64,000 nucleotides of DNA. It comes from Lachnospiraceae bacterium. GTDB taxonomy: Bacteria > Bacillota > Clostridia > Lachnospirales > Lachnospiraceae. The notes under the pieces were generated by a model that was not told the DNA's origin, searched no databases, and worked only from the letters and a program-made list of their open reading frames with translations. The position numbers were made by a program, and so were the translations under genes. Positions 1-9,174 of this stretch are shown here, in pieces. The stretch lies in the NCBI GenBank assembly GCA_017469935.1, contig JAFUFL010000039.1:20771-84770 (forward strand), in the 5' to 3' direction. Position 1 is the first letter of the stretch. Each line of letters begins with the position of its first letter.

Positions 1-3000
1 GTAAGGGTAGAACTCACCGTTCGACTGTTTCGGCACTGAGTTCGCGGTTAAGATTACCCCTTCTTCCGTTTCACTGTAGCTTATAGGGTATTTTCCTGCA
101 TCCTGGCTGTACTGGTTACCGCCGCTGATGATCAGGTTCTGCCAGTCCGTGTTTTCAGTATCAAGCTGGAGCACACTGGTGTCGAACTGATCTGCAATGC
201 TGATTGGTTCTTCTGTGACACTGGATACTACGATTGTATACAAATATGCTTTGTTGCCCTGCCAGTCAGTGCTTTCCGCTCCTGTCTTCTTTATATCAGG
301 TTTGGAGAAGGTTACCTGTGCGCTTGCCTGTTTCTGATTCAGGTCGATTATATTCTTGTGATCCGCCTCATAACCGCTGGCATGCTCATAGCCATATTCA
401 AGCCAGGTCTGATCGACCTTCGTCGTCAATTTGACCGTGATGTCATGTCCGCCCTCTGCTGCCTGCAGACCGGTCTGCGTCTTTGCTGCATCCTTATAGA
501 AAGTAATGACAACCTTGTCCTGAGAGACAACCGGATCGTCATGACTCTCGCCGGGAAGTAAGCCGGTGATCTCCAGTGTTCCATCCTTATATGCATCATA
601 ATACATCTGATTATTAAAGTAGATGTGCGGCAGAGTGTCCGTCACAACCGCCTGGGCCAATCCGTTTTCCGGAACATGAATATGGGAAATCCATGTCACT
701 TCGTCCGTGTTGGAAGTTACGACTTCTTTGGTGATTGTAATCAGTTCCTTGGGACCAACAGTAATGCCGCTGCCGTCCTTACCGCCGGGGCCTTCCGACT
801 CGTTAGTGAGTGCGATCTCCTTTCCGAGTCCGTCCACCTTCGCCTGATCCACGACAGTCTCGTACTCAAACACATATCGGTACGGCGTTGTATCGCCGCT
901 CGGGACAGTATACTGCCATGTAGAATCGCTGCCGGGCGTAAAGGTCCTGGTATCAACGAGATTTCCGCTGTGGTCATAGACCTTGACCGTGACGTCACCG
1001 TAATACTTCATATACTCCTGAGAGGCGGCACCGATCGTGTCCTTGATAACATCGCCCGCACATCCGGCCAATGCCAGCGGATTATATTCAATGGTCCACT
1101 TATAGAGTTTGTTGCCGTCTGCATCGGTACCCGCGTCTTCACCGTCGCTCTTGTCGGGCTTTTTCAGATCAAGGGTATGCGAATACTCAGCTGTGTGCGG
1201 CTCTCCGCCTTCTTTTTGCACGGTGGCCGTGTTCTTGGTCATGTCCGCAGTGATGCTGTCCGCATTTTTCATCTTTTCGGGATCAAGGGAAGCAGAATAA
1301 GTAATCGTGATTACTTCCCCGTCCTGCATCTCTGCGAAGGTATAGTCAAATCCTTTTCCGCTGACCGGGTTAGTTGTATAGGAAGAGGAATTTCCTGATA
1401 CCTGTACATCGTTGTTAAAGATCAGAGCCGTTCCGGAAATGACGTCTTTGACATTGACATTTTTAGGATTTCCCGTTGCACTTACTGTAATGGTGTAGGT
1501 GTACTTTCCGGTAGTCTCATCAAACGTTCCGCTCTTGGTTGCAAATGCATCCGAATGGTCATCCGTATCAATAATGATGTCCTTCTCTACGGAATCGCTG
1601 AAATGAATCTTGTCCTTTGATCCGTCGAAAGAAGCCTGGAACTGTGCCCGGAGAGAGACGTTGTTCGCATTGGCAAGACGGCTGAAGTTCGGGTCATTCT
1701 CATCAAACTTGATCGTGATCTTTCCATCTGTTGTCACATTCAGCGTCGCAGCGACCTCGTAGGTCTTACCGGCACTGACAACTGCGATCATCATCGGACT
1801 TGTCTGGTCTTCCGGAATATACATGCCTTCCGGCATACTATATGTAAGTGTCTCATGATTGGCAAACTGCCACACTCTTCCTTCTTTAAAGGTAAGGGTG
1901 ATGCCGTAGGGCTTATCCTTTTCCACTACATAAGCGCCGCCCTGCTGTGTTGCGCCGGAAACAGCCGCATTCATAAGGAAGTTTGTCAGATCGGAGCTCT
2001 CTGTCCATCCGGTATCCCCTGCAGGGGGATCCGTCACCTTAATCTCAAACTTAACTCCGTCCTTCATAAGGACAGTGAGAGTCTCCTCGCTCGTAAAGGA
2101 CGCAAGACTCGTAAGCAGCCAGTCACCATCTGCCTGCTTCTCTATTTTTAACAAACTATTCGAGGTAAACGTTACATTGCTGACATTCTTAACATCGAAC
2201 GCCTTGCCGAGGTCATCCTCGTAAAGGCCGAGTTTCTCTGCCAAATCACTCAGATAGATGCTGCCTTCTCCGGGCATGGAGAAAGTATATCCGCCATAAG
2301 TGAAATCTACTGTGTAAATAACGCCGTACACGGAGAACGATTCCGCGTCAAACGCGATCTCGCTCACATCGCTGCCGTCGTTCGTATCGGTGGAGAGCAC
2401 TTCGGGCTCAGCGTTCTTATTTTCAAAGTGCATCGCCTGCACTTCGCCCTCGTCCGCTACTTCGATCGCTTTATTATAGGAAATATTTACTCTGACTGCG
2501 CTCTGGGGCTGAACCTCTTTTCCGTCCGCCCAGATCGTGATGTCAAAAAAGCGAGCTTCTGCAACGCTCTTGTCCGAGGCCGCTTCTGCGCCGGCAAGGT
2601 AAGACTCATATTCTGAGGATCCCTTGCTGATCTCTCTGACCTTCAACGTCGCTCCGGCAGGAATCTTGGCATTCTCGTCATATGCCATTGTCACAGTGTA
2701 GCTTGCCCCTTCATAGCGGAGCTCACCTGCCGTGAACTTTTCCTCCTCGGCAGCTGCATTTGCGGTCTGCGCTTCCTGTGCCGCTTCTGAAGGAGCTGTC
2801 TGCTCCTCAGGTTCCATGGCGGGATCGGCTTCCTCTGTAGCAGCCACATCCGCAGACCCCTCTGCAGCGTCTGCATCCGCAGTCTCCTGCACAGAAGCAT
2901 CCTCAGTGGATTCCTCCTGCGCTTCTTCCTGCACAGCTGAAGATTCTGTAGCTGACGCGCCGGAATCCGTCGCAGACGAATCCGCAGAGCTTACGGTCTC

Positions 3001-3228
3001 TGCTTCCGAAGAAGTCTCATCCGTCTGCTCCGTCGATTCTGCGGGAACTGTTTCCTCCTCGACCACAGCAGCCTGCTCTCCGGAACCGGAGCTGCTGCTC
3101 TGATCTTCCAGCACCACTTCGGTGGCGCCTGCGCCTGCCGCTTCTGTTGCATATGCAATGCCCGTATTGCTCAGAAGCATTGACGCGGTAAGAATGATTG
3201 CGAGAACTCTCCTCATCCTTTTCATCAT
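1..3228 (-). CDS. Large secreted adhesin-like surface protein, C-terminus beyond the left edge
   Basis: The frame is open from an ATG pair at the right end to the window edge, giving 1,076 visible codons. TTGAGGAGGG lies just upstream of the ATG. Residues 1 to about 27 form a signal peptide (basic MMKRMRR, then a hydrophobic core ending near AYA). Residues about 30-160 are a Ser/Glu/Ala-rich stalk. From about residue 165 (YEGASYTVTMAYDENAKIP) the protein is a chain of Thr/Asp/Lys-rich beta modules with phrases such as ITVGPKELITITKEV. This is the style of Gram-positive MSCRAMM or isopeptide-forming adhesins. It is inferred to be exported and wall- or membrane-anchored, but the sorting signal would lie outside the window. 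The gene is divergent from an AraC-type regulator. The adhesin class is fairly sure; the ligand is unknown. Confidence 0.85.
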   Translation of the reverse strand, partial: MMKRMRRVLAIILTASMLLSNTGIAYATEAAGAGATEVVLEDQSSSSGSGEQAAVVEEETVPAESTEQTDETSSEAETVSSADSSATDSGASATESSAVQEEAQEESTEDASVQETADADAAEGSADVAATEEADPAMEPEEQTAPSEAAQEAQTANAAAEEEKFTAGELRYEGASYTVTMAYDENAKIPAGATLKVREISKGSSEYESYLAGAEAASDKSVAEARFFDITIWADGKEVQPQSAVRVNISYNKAIEVADEGEVQAMHFENKNAEPEVLSTDTNDGSDVSEIAFDAESFSVYGVIYTVDFTYGGYTFSMPGEGSIYLSDLAEKLGLYEDDLGKAFDVKNVSNVTFTSNSLLKIEKQADGDWLLTSLASFTSEETLTVLMKDGVKFEIKVTDPPAGDTGWTESSDLTNFLMNAAVSGATQQGGAYVVEKDKPYGITLTFKEGRVWQFANHETLTYSMPEGMYIPEDQTSPMMIAVVSAGKTYEVAATLNVTTDGKITIKFDENDPNFSRLANANNVSLRAQFQASFDGSKDKIHFSDSVEKDIIIDTDDHSDAFATKSGTFDETTGKYTYTITVSATGNPKNVNVKDVISGTALIFNNDVQVSGNSSSYTTNPVSGKGFDYTFAEMQDGEVITITYSASLDPEKMKNADSITADMTKNTATVQKEGGEPHTAEYSHTLDLKKPDKSDGEDAGTDADGNKLYKWTIEYNPLALAGCAGDVIKDTIGAASQEYMKYYGDVTVKVYDHSGNLVDTRTFTPGSDSTWQYTVPSGDTTPYRYVFEYETVVDQAKVDGLGKEIALTNESEGPGGKDGSGITVGPKELITITKEVVTSNTDEVTWISHIHVPENGLAQAVVTDTLPHIYFNNQMYYDAYKDGTLEITGLLPGESHDDPVVSQDKVVITFYKDAAKTQTGLQAAEGGHDITVKLTTKVDQTWLEYGYEHASGYEADHKNIIDLNQKQASAQVTFSKPDIKKTGAESTDWQGNKAYLYTIVVSSVTEEPISIADQFDTSVLQLDTENTDWQNLIISGGNQYSQDAGKYPISYSETEEGVILTANSVPKQSNGEFYPY

Positions 3229-3487
3229 GTCCCTCCTCAAATAGTTACATTAGAAGTATCAGGTTAACAGTTACATTGTCATACACTTATACGTTTAATT
3301 TACCCCATTTTCACGTATAGTAAAAAGATACATCCAATTCTATGGAAAATCAATAATTTGTTTACAATTAAGAGCGATTTGTAACATTTTTCAACCAGCA
3401 GTGCTCCCGCTCCTGCAATAATAATTCTTGCACCCACCACACCAAAATGATAAACTCCTTTAGATAAAGGTAAAGAAAGGAATAATA

Positions 3488-4336
3488 ATGCCTGACAATC
3501 TGTATATGCAAAACTACGACATCCCCGAAGAGGGGATCCTTGTCGAATATAAAACGACCGGGGAATATCTGCCGGCGCACTGGCACGACTCTCTGGAACT
3601 TGTCTATATTTTGAACGGAAATGCTTCCTTCTTTCTGGAAGGCACGGAACACAGACTGGTACCCGGTGAGTTCATCGTCATCGATACCAATCAGATTCAC
3701 GAAGCGCGCTGCACACACACCTACATGATGATCGTTCTGCGCATCGATGACGACCTGATCCAGAGGCTGATGGGAAACAATCGCGGCTTCCAGATCATCT
3801 GCAGCCGGGCGGAGCTGACCGACGAACTCGTTCCGGCTTATCTTGCGATCTGTGACTGCCTCAAAAATCTGGTCACACTGCACGTCAAACAGCCCAAAGG
3901 CCACATGATCGCGACGCAGTCGATCGCGCTGGATATTCTGTACCGGCTGATCAAGGACTTCTCCATTCCGCTCTACAAGGAAGATCTGCCCGAGCCCAGC
4001 CGCAGCCAGCTCAGGATCAAGGAGATCGTCTCCTATATCGACAAGCACTACATGGAATCGCTGTCCCTCGATCAGATTGCCGGAGAATTCGGTCTCAACA
4101 GCGACTATTTCAGCCGCATGTTCCGCCAAAATATCGGCATTCCTTTTACGCAGCACCTTAACCGGGTCCGCCTGACCCACATTTATCATGACATCTGTTC
4201 CACAGATGAGCCGGTTCTCGCGATTCTCGACAAGCACGGCTTTACCAACTATAAGCTTTTCAGCCGGCTTTTCAAGGAAGTGTACGGCGACACGCCCCGT
4301 GAGATCCGGAGGCGGGCGAGGGCAGAATTGCTGTAA
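3488..4336 (+). CDS. AraC family transcriptional regulator with N-terminal cupin
   Basis: A 282-residue protein of normal AraC length. The first ~100 residues have the sugar-sensing cupin style (LPAHWHDSLELVYILNG, then PGEFIVIDTNQIHE). The last ~100 residues carry two helix-turn-helix motifs (ESLSLDQIAGEFGLNSDYFS and the HGFTNYKLFSRLFKEVYG signature). AAAGAAAGGA sits six bases before the ATG. It is transcribed divergently from the surface adhesin across a 259-bp gap, so control of the adhesin by this regulator is plausible, but no operator was identified. The family is certain; the effector, probably a small sugar or glycoside as in relatives, is inferred. Confidence 0.9.
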   Translation: MPDNLYMQNYDIPEEGILVEYKTTGEYLPAHWHDSLELVYILNGNASFFLEGTEHRLVPGEFIVIDTNQIHEARCTHTYMMIVLRIDDDLIQRLMGNNRGFQIICSRAELTDELVPAYLAICDCLKNLVTLHVKQPKGHMIATQSIALDILYRLIKDFSIPLYKEDLPEPSRSQLRIKEIVSYIDKHYMESLSLDQIAGEFGLNSDYFSRMFRQNIGIPFTQHLNRVRLTHIYHDICSTDEPVLAILDKHGFTNYKLFSRLFKEVYGDTPREIRRRARAELL

Positions 4337-4460
4337 TCGAAAATATTGTCGCATTTTTCGAAACTATTAGTCGTTTAGAATTTTGTAATAGTTGTTGCGA
4401 AATTTTCGTAAAACCACTTAAGAGTTTTCGGCATCCATGTCCATATTTTGCTTTGAATGA

Positions 4461-4501
4461 AAAAGTGGGGAGCATGTTCATCACATGCCCTCCACTTTTT
4501 T
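4461..4501. terminator. Bidirectional Rho-independent terminator
   Basis: A 17-bp imperfect inverted repeat (AAAAGTGGGGAGCATGT / ACATGCCCTCCACTTTT) with a four-base loop has A/T runs on both sides. It lies between the convergent AraC and NudC-like genes and can end transcripts from both. Confidence 0.85.
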
Positions 4502-4504
4502 CAG

Positions 4505-5002
4505 TTAAAAACTGTACTCCCCTTCAAAAAATCCGTTGAGGAAGGCCTGCGCCAGGGACTTATCCCGGATGTTGGCCCGCGCTTCACCGACGCTGAACCA
4601 CTTCCAGGCGTCGATCTCCGAGTTGGGATGGGGCTCCCCTTCCTCCACGATCGCCGTGAAATTCAGCATCAGCGTATTGGACGGGGCAAAATAGTGACTC
4701 CTGTTGAAATGGCACTCCAGCACCTGCAGTCCCATCTCTTCTCCGATCTCGCGCTTTACGGCGTCCTCTGCGTCTTCTCCCTTGTTGACATATCCCGCCA
4801 CAAGAATGTAGGAGTCTCTTCCGTACTGCTTGATCAGAAGGACTTTATCGAGTTCTTTATTCATGACGATCATACTGACCGCCGTGTTGTAGACGGGAAA
4901 TCTGAATTCTTTACATTCAGGGCAGTAGGGGACCATTCCCTCTCCCATCAGGTACTTGTCATCCAGCCTGTGGCCGCAGTGCATACAATACTTCATTTCC
5001 AT
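4505..5002 (-). CDS. NudC-like Nudix hydrolase (NADH pyrophosphatase family)
   Basis: A 165-residue protein. It starts with a zinc ribbon (CMHCGH near residue 6 and CPEC near 27). It contains a complete Nudix box, G-x5-E-x7-RE-x2-EE-x-G-L, from about residue 70 (GYVNKGEDAEDAVKREIGEE). After the box comes SHYFAPSNTLML, which aligns with the SQPWPFPxSLM array that marks NAD(H) pyrophosphatases but keeps only its ends. The likely reaction is hydrolysis of NAD(H) or a related dinucleotide, or de-capping of NAD-RNA; the degenerate array makes the exact substrate uncertain. GGAGGG precedes the ATG. Zinc ribbon plus Nudix box makes the family secure. Confidence 0.85.
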   Translation of the reverse strand: MEMKYCMHCGHRLDDKYLMGEGMVPYCPECKEFRFPVYNTAVSMIVMNKELDKVLLIKQYGRDSYILVAGYVNKGEDAEDAVKREIGEEMGLQVLECHFNRSHYFAPSNTLMLNFTAIVEEGEPHPNSEIDAWKWFSVGEARANIRDKSLAQAFLNGFFEGEYSF

Positions 5003-5049
5003 GATTCAGTCCCTCCAATCTGTGAAGGCTTTGCATTTGTTGTATTACT

Positions 5050-5132
5050 ATTCAGTACCCAAATCCCAAATGCTCCGCATTCGGGACTGCGGGCGTCCGG
5101 AGGCTCCTCGCGCTTTTTCCGGGGTACTGAAT
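5050..5132. repeat. Dispersed palindromic element, copy 1 (ATTCAGTACCC ends)
   Basis: The 83-bp element begins ATTCAGTACCC and ends GGGGTACTGAAT, so its ends are inverted repeats. Inside is a core hairpin (AAATCCCAAATGCTCCGCAT then TCGGGACTGCGGGCGTCC). The same ends and core recur at 41891-41958 and 46089-46301, and a nearly empty version lies at 53245-53267. Confidence 0.75.
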
Positions 5133-5186
5133 TTAGATTTAATACAGAAAAAGAGCGTTAAACGCTCTTTTCATGTCTTCAGCCCA

Positions 5187-5372
5187 TCATTTCCCGCTTT
5201 TCTGAGCGCCGGGTTTCAGAATCTGAAGGATACTCCCAATAGCCTCTAGCGCGCTGCGGCGCTTCTGCAGCATTTTCCGGGAATCAAGTTTGGCTTTTTC
5301 CAACGTGCTGGCAGTCTTGCCGGCGTCCGTTGCCGCAGTCCCCTCGAAACTATAGAGTTCTGTATACATCAT
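5187..5372 (-). CDS. Small uncharacterised helical protein (61 aa)
   Basis: I do not recognise this protein. It is 61 residues long, Lys/Ala/Leu-rich and probably a single helix or short coiled coil in the middle (STLEKAKLDSRKMLQKRRSA), with no membrane segment. Reality is supported by a well-placed GGAGG nine bases before the ATG pair and by a near-consensus promoter (TTTACA, 17 bp, TATGAT) 40-70 bases upstream. It stands alone between a Nudix gene and a peptidase gene on the same strand. Confidence 0.55.
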   Translation of the reverse strand: MMYTELYSFEGTAATDAGKTASTLEKAKLDSRKMLQKRRSALEAIGSILQILKPGAQKSGK

Positions 5373-5415
5373 GTTACATTTCCTCCGGTTGGCAGTTACT
5401 CTTTAACTGGTACTA

Positions 5416-5444
5416 ATCATAACATTTTTGTAACAATTTGTAAA
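5416..5444 (-). promoter_or_regulatory. Sigma-A type promoter for the 61-aa gene
   Basis: On the minus strand TTTACA (5439-5444) and TATGAT (5416-5421) are separated by 17 bp. The predicted start of transcription is near 5409, 37 bases before the ATG of the small gene. Confidence 0.6.
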
Positions 5445-5482
5445 GAATTTTAAATACTTTGCATTCGTCTTTTTTTCGCCCC

Positions 5483-6064
5483 TCATTTTGGACGGATCAC
5501 TGTACAAAATGCAAATAATTCTTCTCCGGCCGGCAGGTCGTGGATTCTGCTGATCCAGCCGTCCGCCATTCGGAGCATGAGTCTGCCGTCTCTCACGCTG
5601 TAGCCGTAGCACAGCATGTGGTGGTTTCCGTAAACAGGATGTCTGTGCACCTCCATATACAGGATCGAACCTCGATCCAGTTCTCTGCAGATCTTTCCGG
5701 TCGTCGCGGGAAAGGGACCGCTCACCGAATAACCTTTGATGCCGTATTCCTTAAGGCACCTTCGGATCATAAAGGGAACCAGCAGGTCGGAAGTTCCGCC
5801 GAACACTTTCATGAAATCGGCGTTGAAATAGATCAGGCGCCTCCCTCCGATCCGCGCGATCCTCCGGAATACGTTCTCCGGCTTGTCCGCGATGGCTCTC
5901 CCGTTCCTTGCGGCCAGCGTGTAGACCAGGTTCGTGATCGCCGTCGGGCCGCAGTGCCTCCTGTAGGCGCGGTCCAGCCTGGCGAACTGCCCTGTCGTAA
6001 AGCTGTATTCATTTCCCTTCCAGCAGGCGCTCCCTCGGTCTGCACTCAGTGTTTCTTTGAACAA
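5483..6064 (-). CDS. C39-like cysteine peptidase domain protein
   Basis: A 193-codon frame with papain-like peptidase landmarks: RHCGPTAITNLVYTLA with the candidate Cys at about residue 38, NHHMLCYGY with the His near 150, and MADGW supplying an Asp near 168. No signal peptide is present in this frame. The only available start is TTG at 6064 and it has no convincing ribosome binding site. It is in the same frame as the upstream secreted protein and separated from it by a single TAA and two codons. It could be a translationally coupled intracellular protein, or the C-terminal half of a protein split by a nonsense mutation. The catalytic-domain assignment is good; the start is uncertain. Confidence 0.65.
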   Translation of the reverse strand: MFKETLSADRGSACWKGNEYSFTTGQFARLDRAYRRHCGPTAITNLVYTLAARNGRAIADKPENVFRRIARIGGRRLIYFNADFMKVFGGTSDLLVPFMIRRCLKEYGIKGYSVSGPFPATTGKICRELDRGSILYMEVHRHPVYGNHHMLCYGYSVRDGRLMLRMADGWISRIHDLPAGEELFAFCTVIRPK

Positions 6065-6070
6065 GTCTTT

Positions 6071-7108
6071 TTACCATGTAACTGCAATATCGAGCTGATG
6101 GGGATTCCCGGCGGCAAATCCGCCCGTATCCACGACGATACAAGTTCCAAGGCTGCACTCTACAAGAGAACCGAAAGGATGGACGCCCAGATTCGCGGCG
6201 CACATGATGTAGTCTCCGAACATCTTGCAGCCGTCATTTCTGACCCATACTTCGTAATAATATCCTCGGCGGTTCATGTTTCTGACGCAGCCGCTCATAT
6301 TGAGATTGTAATATGTTTCCTTACCGGAAGGACCATACACGGATCCCTTGCTGCGGGACAGGACCGGGCCGTTCCAGTTCATGCTTCTGGTCTGGCTCGC
6401 GAGTTCCGCCCTGCGCTCATCCTTGACCGCCTGGGCCCAGTCTTCTTTGCCCTCGGAGACCTTCTCTACGATCGTCTCCTCCTGCTCTATTTTGCTCTGT
6501 GCTTCGTTTTCTTCTTTCCTGATGTCGTCCGCTTTGAGAGCCTCGATCTGTGCCTGCTCCCTTGTGATGAAACCGCTGTCAATATAGCCGATGGTCCCGC
6601 CGTAGGTCACTTCCCAGTACTTCAGGTCGCTGCTTCCCGTGAGATGAATCGAGGAATATTTTTCCAAAGAGACGAGATCTTCCGCGTCATCGGAAGGCTC
6701 CGCCTTGATCACAGCCGCATCCAAAAGATAGACGACCGCGTCTTCCTTAACGAACTGGTAGGTGCTGTCGAAGGCCGCCCCGATCGTGCTCTTTGTCATC
6801 TCGGCGTCGTCCGCTTCGGGTGCCTGCATGGCCTCCTCGGCTCCGCCCGCCGCCACTGCCGATTCTTCCGCCGCCGTGATATCGGCGGCGCCCAGGTCCG
6901 CATTGTCAATGGCCTGCGCCGTCTCCGGTGAGATCACATTGCCGGCTGCGTCCGTAACTGCTTCCTCCTGTGCCTGTTCCTGTTCGATTTCGACAGCCTG
7001 CGCCGTGCTGGCCCCTTCTCCGGATGTCTCCGAAGCTTTGACAGTCATGCCGCTCACAGTCATCACGATCGCCGCCGACAGACAGAGTGAAAGTATCCTC
7101 TTTTTCAT
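6071..7108 (-). CDS. Secreted protein with SH3-like and 3D (double-psi) domains
   Basis: A 345-residue protein starting at the ATG preceded by TTTGGAGGATTT; upstream in-frame codons are excluded because they lack a ribosome binding site. Residues 1-25 are a signal peptide (MKKRILSLCLSAAIVM, cleavage near VKA). Next are an acidic Ala/Glu linker, an SH3-like stretch (LDAAVIKAEPSDDAEDLVSL to GGTIGYIDSGFI, about 140-190) and a Glu/Lys coiled coil at about 190-230. The C-terminal ~90 residues end in GTCIVVDTGGFAAGNPHQLD, resembling the 3D domain of Rpf2/YabE-type wall enzymes, with Asp residues in VDTGG and LDIAV. It is inferred to bind or cleave peptidoglycan. The C39-like frame follows directly. 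Confidence 0.7.
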   Translation of the reverse strand: MKKRILSLCLSAAIVMTVSGMTVKASETSGEGASTAQAVEIEQEQAQEEAVTDAAGNVISPETAQAIDNADLGAADITAAEESAVAAGGAEEAMQAPEADDAEMTKSTIGAAFDSTYQFVKEDAVVYLLDAAVIKAEPSDDAEDLVSLEKYSSIHLTGSSDLKYWEVTYGGTIGYIDSGFITREQAQIEALKADDIRKEENEAQSKIEQEETIVEKVSEGKEDWAQAVKDERRAELASQTRSMNWNGPVLSRSKGSVYGPSGKETYYNLNMSGCVRNMNRRGYYYEVWVRNDGCKMFGDYIMCAANLGVHPFGSLVECSLGTCIVVDTGGFAAGNPHQLDIAVTW

Positions 7109-7301
7109 AAATCCTCCAAATTGTACCTGCAATTCACATATCTTAGTCAAAACATTGATATTTTATCATGCAGATATCAAAAATGTCGGATTTTGCTTTT
7201 TCTTAAGATTATTTCATAGAATGTTTATAAACTGTCGCTATTTTGACCGTTTTCCGGCCCCGACTATTTGATCTTTTGTGTATTTTCACCTTAAAGCGAG
7301 A

Positions 7302-8213
7302 TCACTTCGGCGCTCCCGCCTCCCCGGCCGAATCGACATGCACGTCCATCTGCGGATAAGGAATCTTGATGCCTTCCGCGTCAAACTGCAGCTTGATCTC
7401 CTCCGTGATATACCACTTGGCCTTGAGATATTCGGAGCCGGGCACCCAGCCGAACGCCTCGACCACAACGGAGCTGTCTCCCAGACTGCTGATGTGCACG
7501 TCGACTCCCTTGTCGGCGATCACGGACGGACAGCTCAGGTAGACCTTTTCCATGACTTCCTTGGCTTTTTTCAGGTCGGAGTCATAGCTGATCCCGACAG
7601 ACAGATCGAGCCGTCTCTCTGCCATGGCCGATGCATCAATGACGGCCGAATTGGAGAGCGATCCGTTGGGAATGGTCAGGACCCGGTTGTCGATGGTCGT
7701 GATCGACGTGTACACCAGGCCGATCTCCTTCACCGTTCCGTCTCCGTACGAAGTTGACACATAGTCCCCCACTTTGAAGGGCTTCATGAGAAGGATCAGA
7801 ATGCCGCCCGCCACATTGGCCAGGCTCCCCTGCAGGGACATACTGATTGCCAGGCCGGCTGCGCCCAGCACTGTGACGATCGAAGCCGTGTTGACTCCGA
7901 GCTGACCGACGATCATGAAAACAAGAAACACATACAAAAGCACTCTCGCGACTGACATCAGGAAGTTCGAGACGCCCACGTCGATGGAAGTGTGCTTCAG
8001 GAACTTGTCCAGCAGCTTTAAGAGAAAACTGATCAGCTTTTTTCCGATAATATAGATGATCAGTGCGACGATGATATTAAAGATCAGTGTCTGCAGCGCG
8101 GGCATGATCGAAGCCATAAGTTTCTCCAGGTTTGACGGCGTCAGCTCCGTGACGTCAATGTTTGGCAGTTCGCCGTCGTCCGTCCACCCGCGCAGATACG
8201 CAGAATAGTTCAT
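7302..8213 (-). CDS. mscS: Small-conductance mechanosensitive channel, MscS family
   Basis: A 303-residue integral membrane protein of standard MscS length. There are three hydrophobic segments (about residues 40-60, 85-105 and 110-145). The pore helix is rich in Gly/Ala (TVLGAAGLAISMSLQGSLAN), followed by VAGGILILLMKPFKVGDYV, the family signature. The C-terminal cytoplasmic cage includes VYTSITTIDNRVLTIPNG. It releases solutes when membrane tension rises on hypo-osmotic shock. AGAAAGGA lies upstream of the ATG at a slightly long distance. It is the same strand as its neighbours, with no obvious functional link. Confidence 0.93.
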   Translation of the reverse strand: MNYSAYLRGWTDDGELPNIDVTELTPSNLEKLMASIMPALQTLIFNIIVALIIYIIGKKLISFLLKLLDKFLKHTSIDVGVSNFLMSVARVLLYVFLVFMIVGQLGVNTASIVTVLGAAGLAISMSLQGSLANVAGGILILLMKPFKVGDYVSTSYGDGTVKEIGLVYTSITTIDNRVLTIPNGSLSNSAVIDASAMAERRLDLSVGISYDSDLKKAKEVMEKVYLSCPSVIADKGVDVHISSLGDSSVVVEAFGWVPGSEYLKAKWYITEEIKLQFDAEGIKIPYPQMDVHVDSAGEAGAPK

Positions 8214-8310
8214 AATTATAATTGTTCCTTTCTAAAGCGCTCTTTTCCGGCGCGGTATTGTGCGGGCCGCCGCAGGCTTGCTCAGTCCGTCGCTACATGC
8301 CGCGCGGTCC

Positions 8311-9126
8311 TCAGGCGTTCCAGCCCCCGTCGCTGTCAAAGTCAAAGCTGAGCTGCTCCTCCCCGGGCTGCGTCTGACCGGCCTCTGTCTCCGGCACAGT
8401 TCTTCTCTCGCGGAAAGTCTCTTCGTGAAGCGACGTGAAGTCCTTCTTGAGATAGATCAGGAATTCCTCTTCCGGAATATCGTATTTTCCCAGAAGCTTA
8501 GTGATCATCTTCTTAAGATATCGCGCGCTGACATGCGTCTCCACATACAGATCGGCATCCGGAATCTTGGCCGGCGTGTCGAGTCCTACTCCATCTCTGG
8601 AAAAATAGGGCCGCTTCCTGCCCTGCAGGTCCGGATCCGTCTCCAGGCTCGTAAAAAGCATAGGGTTCATCCTGTTGAGAATGGCACAAGTCTGCATCAG
8701 CATCTGCTTCCAGCTGTCCACCTCATACTTCTGGCCGTAGAGCGAAAATGCCGAGGGTTTCTTATTAGTCAATACAGTGGCGAGACTATACGGGATCGTC
8801 TCATCTACGCGGTAGGCGTCATAATCGATCTTCTCCTGCGCGTTCTTTTCTCTCTGCGCTTTCAGAAGATTCTGCTCCAATGAGAACTGCGACTGACAGG
8901 TCTCAATGCTGTCCAGCTCCTTGCGAATACTCCGGTAGATCCTGCGATATTCCTTGATCTTGTCCGGATCCTTGTCGCCCCGATATTTTTCCTTCTCGAT
9001 CTCCATCATGACCGCCGCTCCGGCCTCTTCCAGAAGTCCGGACAGCCTCTCCATTTCTCTGGATAATTTCTCGGCATTCTTCGGAAATCCACGGTACAGA
9101 TCGGCAGCAATTTTCTCGAGCTCCAT
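8311..9126 (-). CDS. Uncharacterised protein with N-terminal coiled coil
   Basis: A 271-residue protein when started at the ATG preceded by GGGGGTAATT; a TTG 48 bases further upstream is also open. Residues 1-120 are strongly helical and charged (SREMERLSGLLEEAGAAV, then a Lys/Asp-rich stretch). Residues about 130-240 look like a compact domain (SAFSLYGQKYEVDSWKQML, RKRPYFSRD, DLYVETHVSARYLKKMITKL). I recall similar modules at the end of some Firmicutes restriction-related and other proteins but cannot name the family. The acidic tail ends LSFDFDSDGGWNA. There are no membrane segments. Function unknown. Confidence 0.7.
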   Translation of the reverse strand: MELEKIAADLYRGFPKNAEKLSREMERLSGLLEEAGAAVMMEIEKEKYRGDKDPDKIKEYRRIYRSIRKELDSIETCQSQFSLEQNLLKAQREKNAQEKIDYDAYRVDETIPYSLATVLTNKKPSAFSLYGQKYEVDSWKQMLMQTCAILNRMNPMLFTSLETDPDLQGRKRPYFSRDGVGLDTPAKIPDADLYVETHVSARYLKKMITKLLGKYDIPEEEFLIYLKKDFTSLHEETFRERRTVPETEAGQTQPGEEQLSFDFDSDGGWNA

Positions 9127-9174
9127 AATTACCCCCATGTATCCCGCTTGTTCATAACCCATATTGTCAGTCAA

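Noticed and set aside
625-1398. 257-residue plus-strand open frame near the left edge
   Set aside because: It lies entirely within the minus-strand adhesin gene, whose frame is open to the window edge and encodes coherent adhesin domains.
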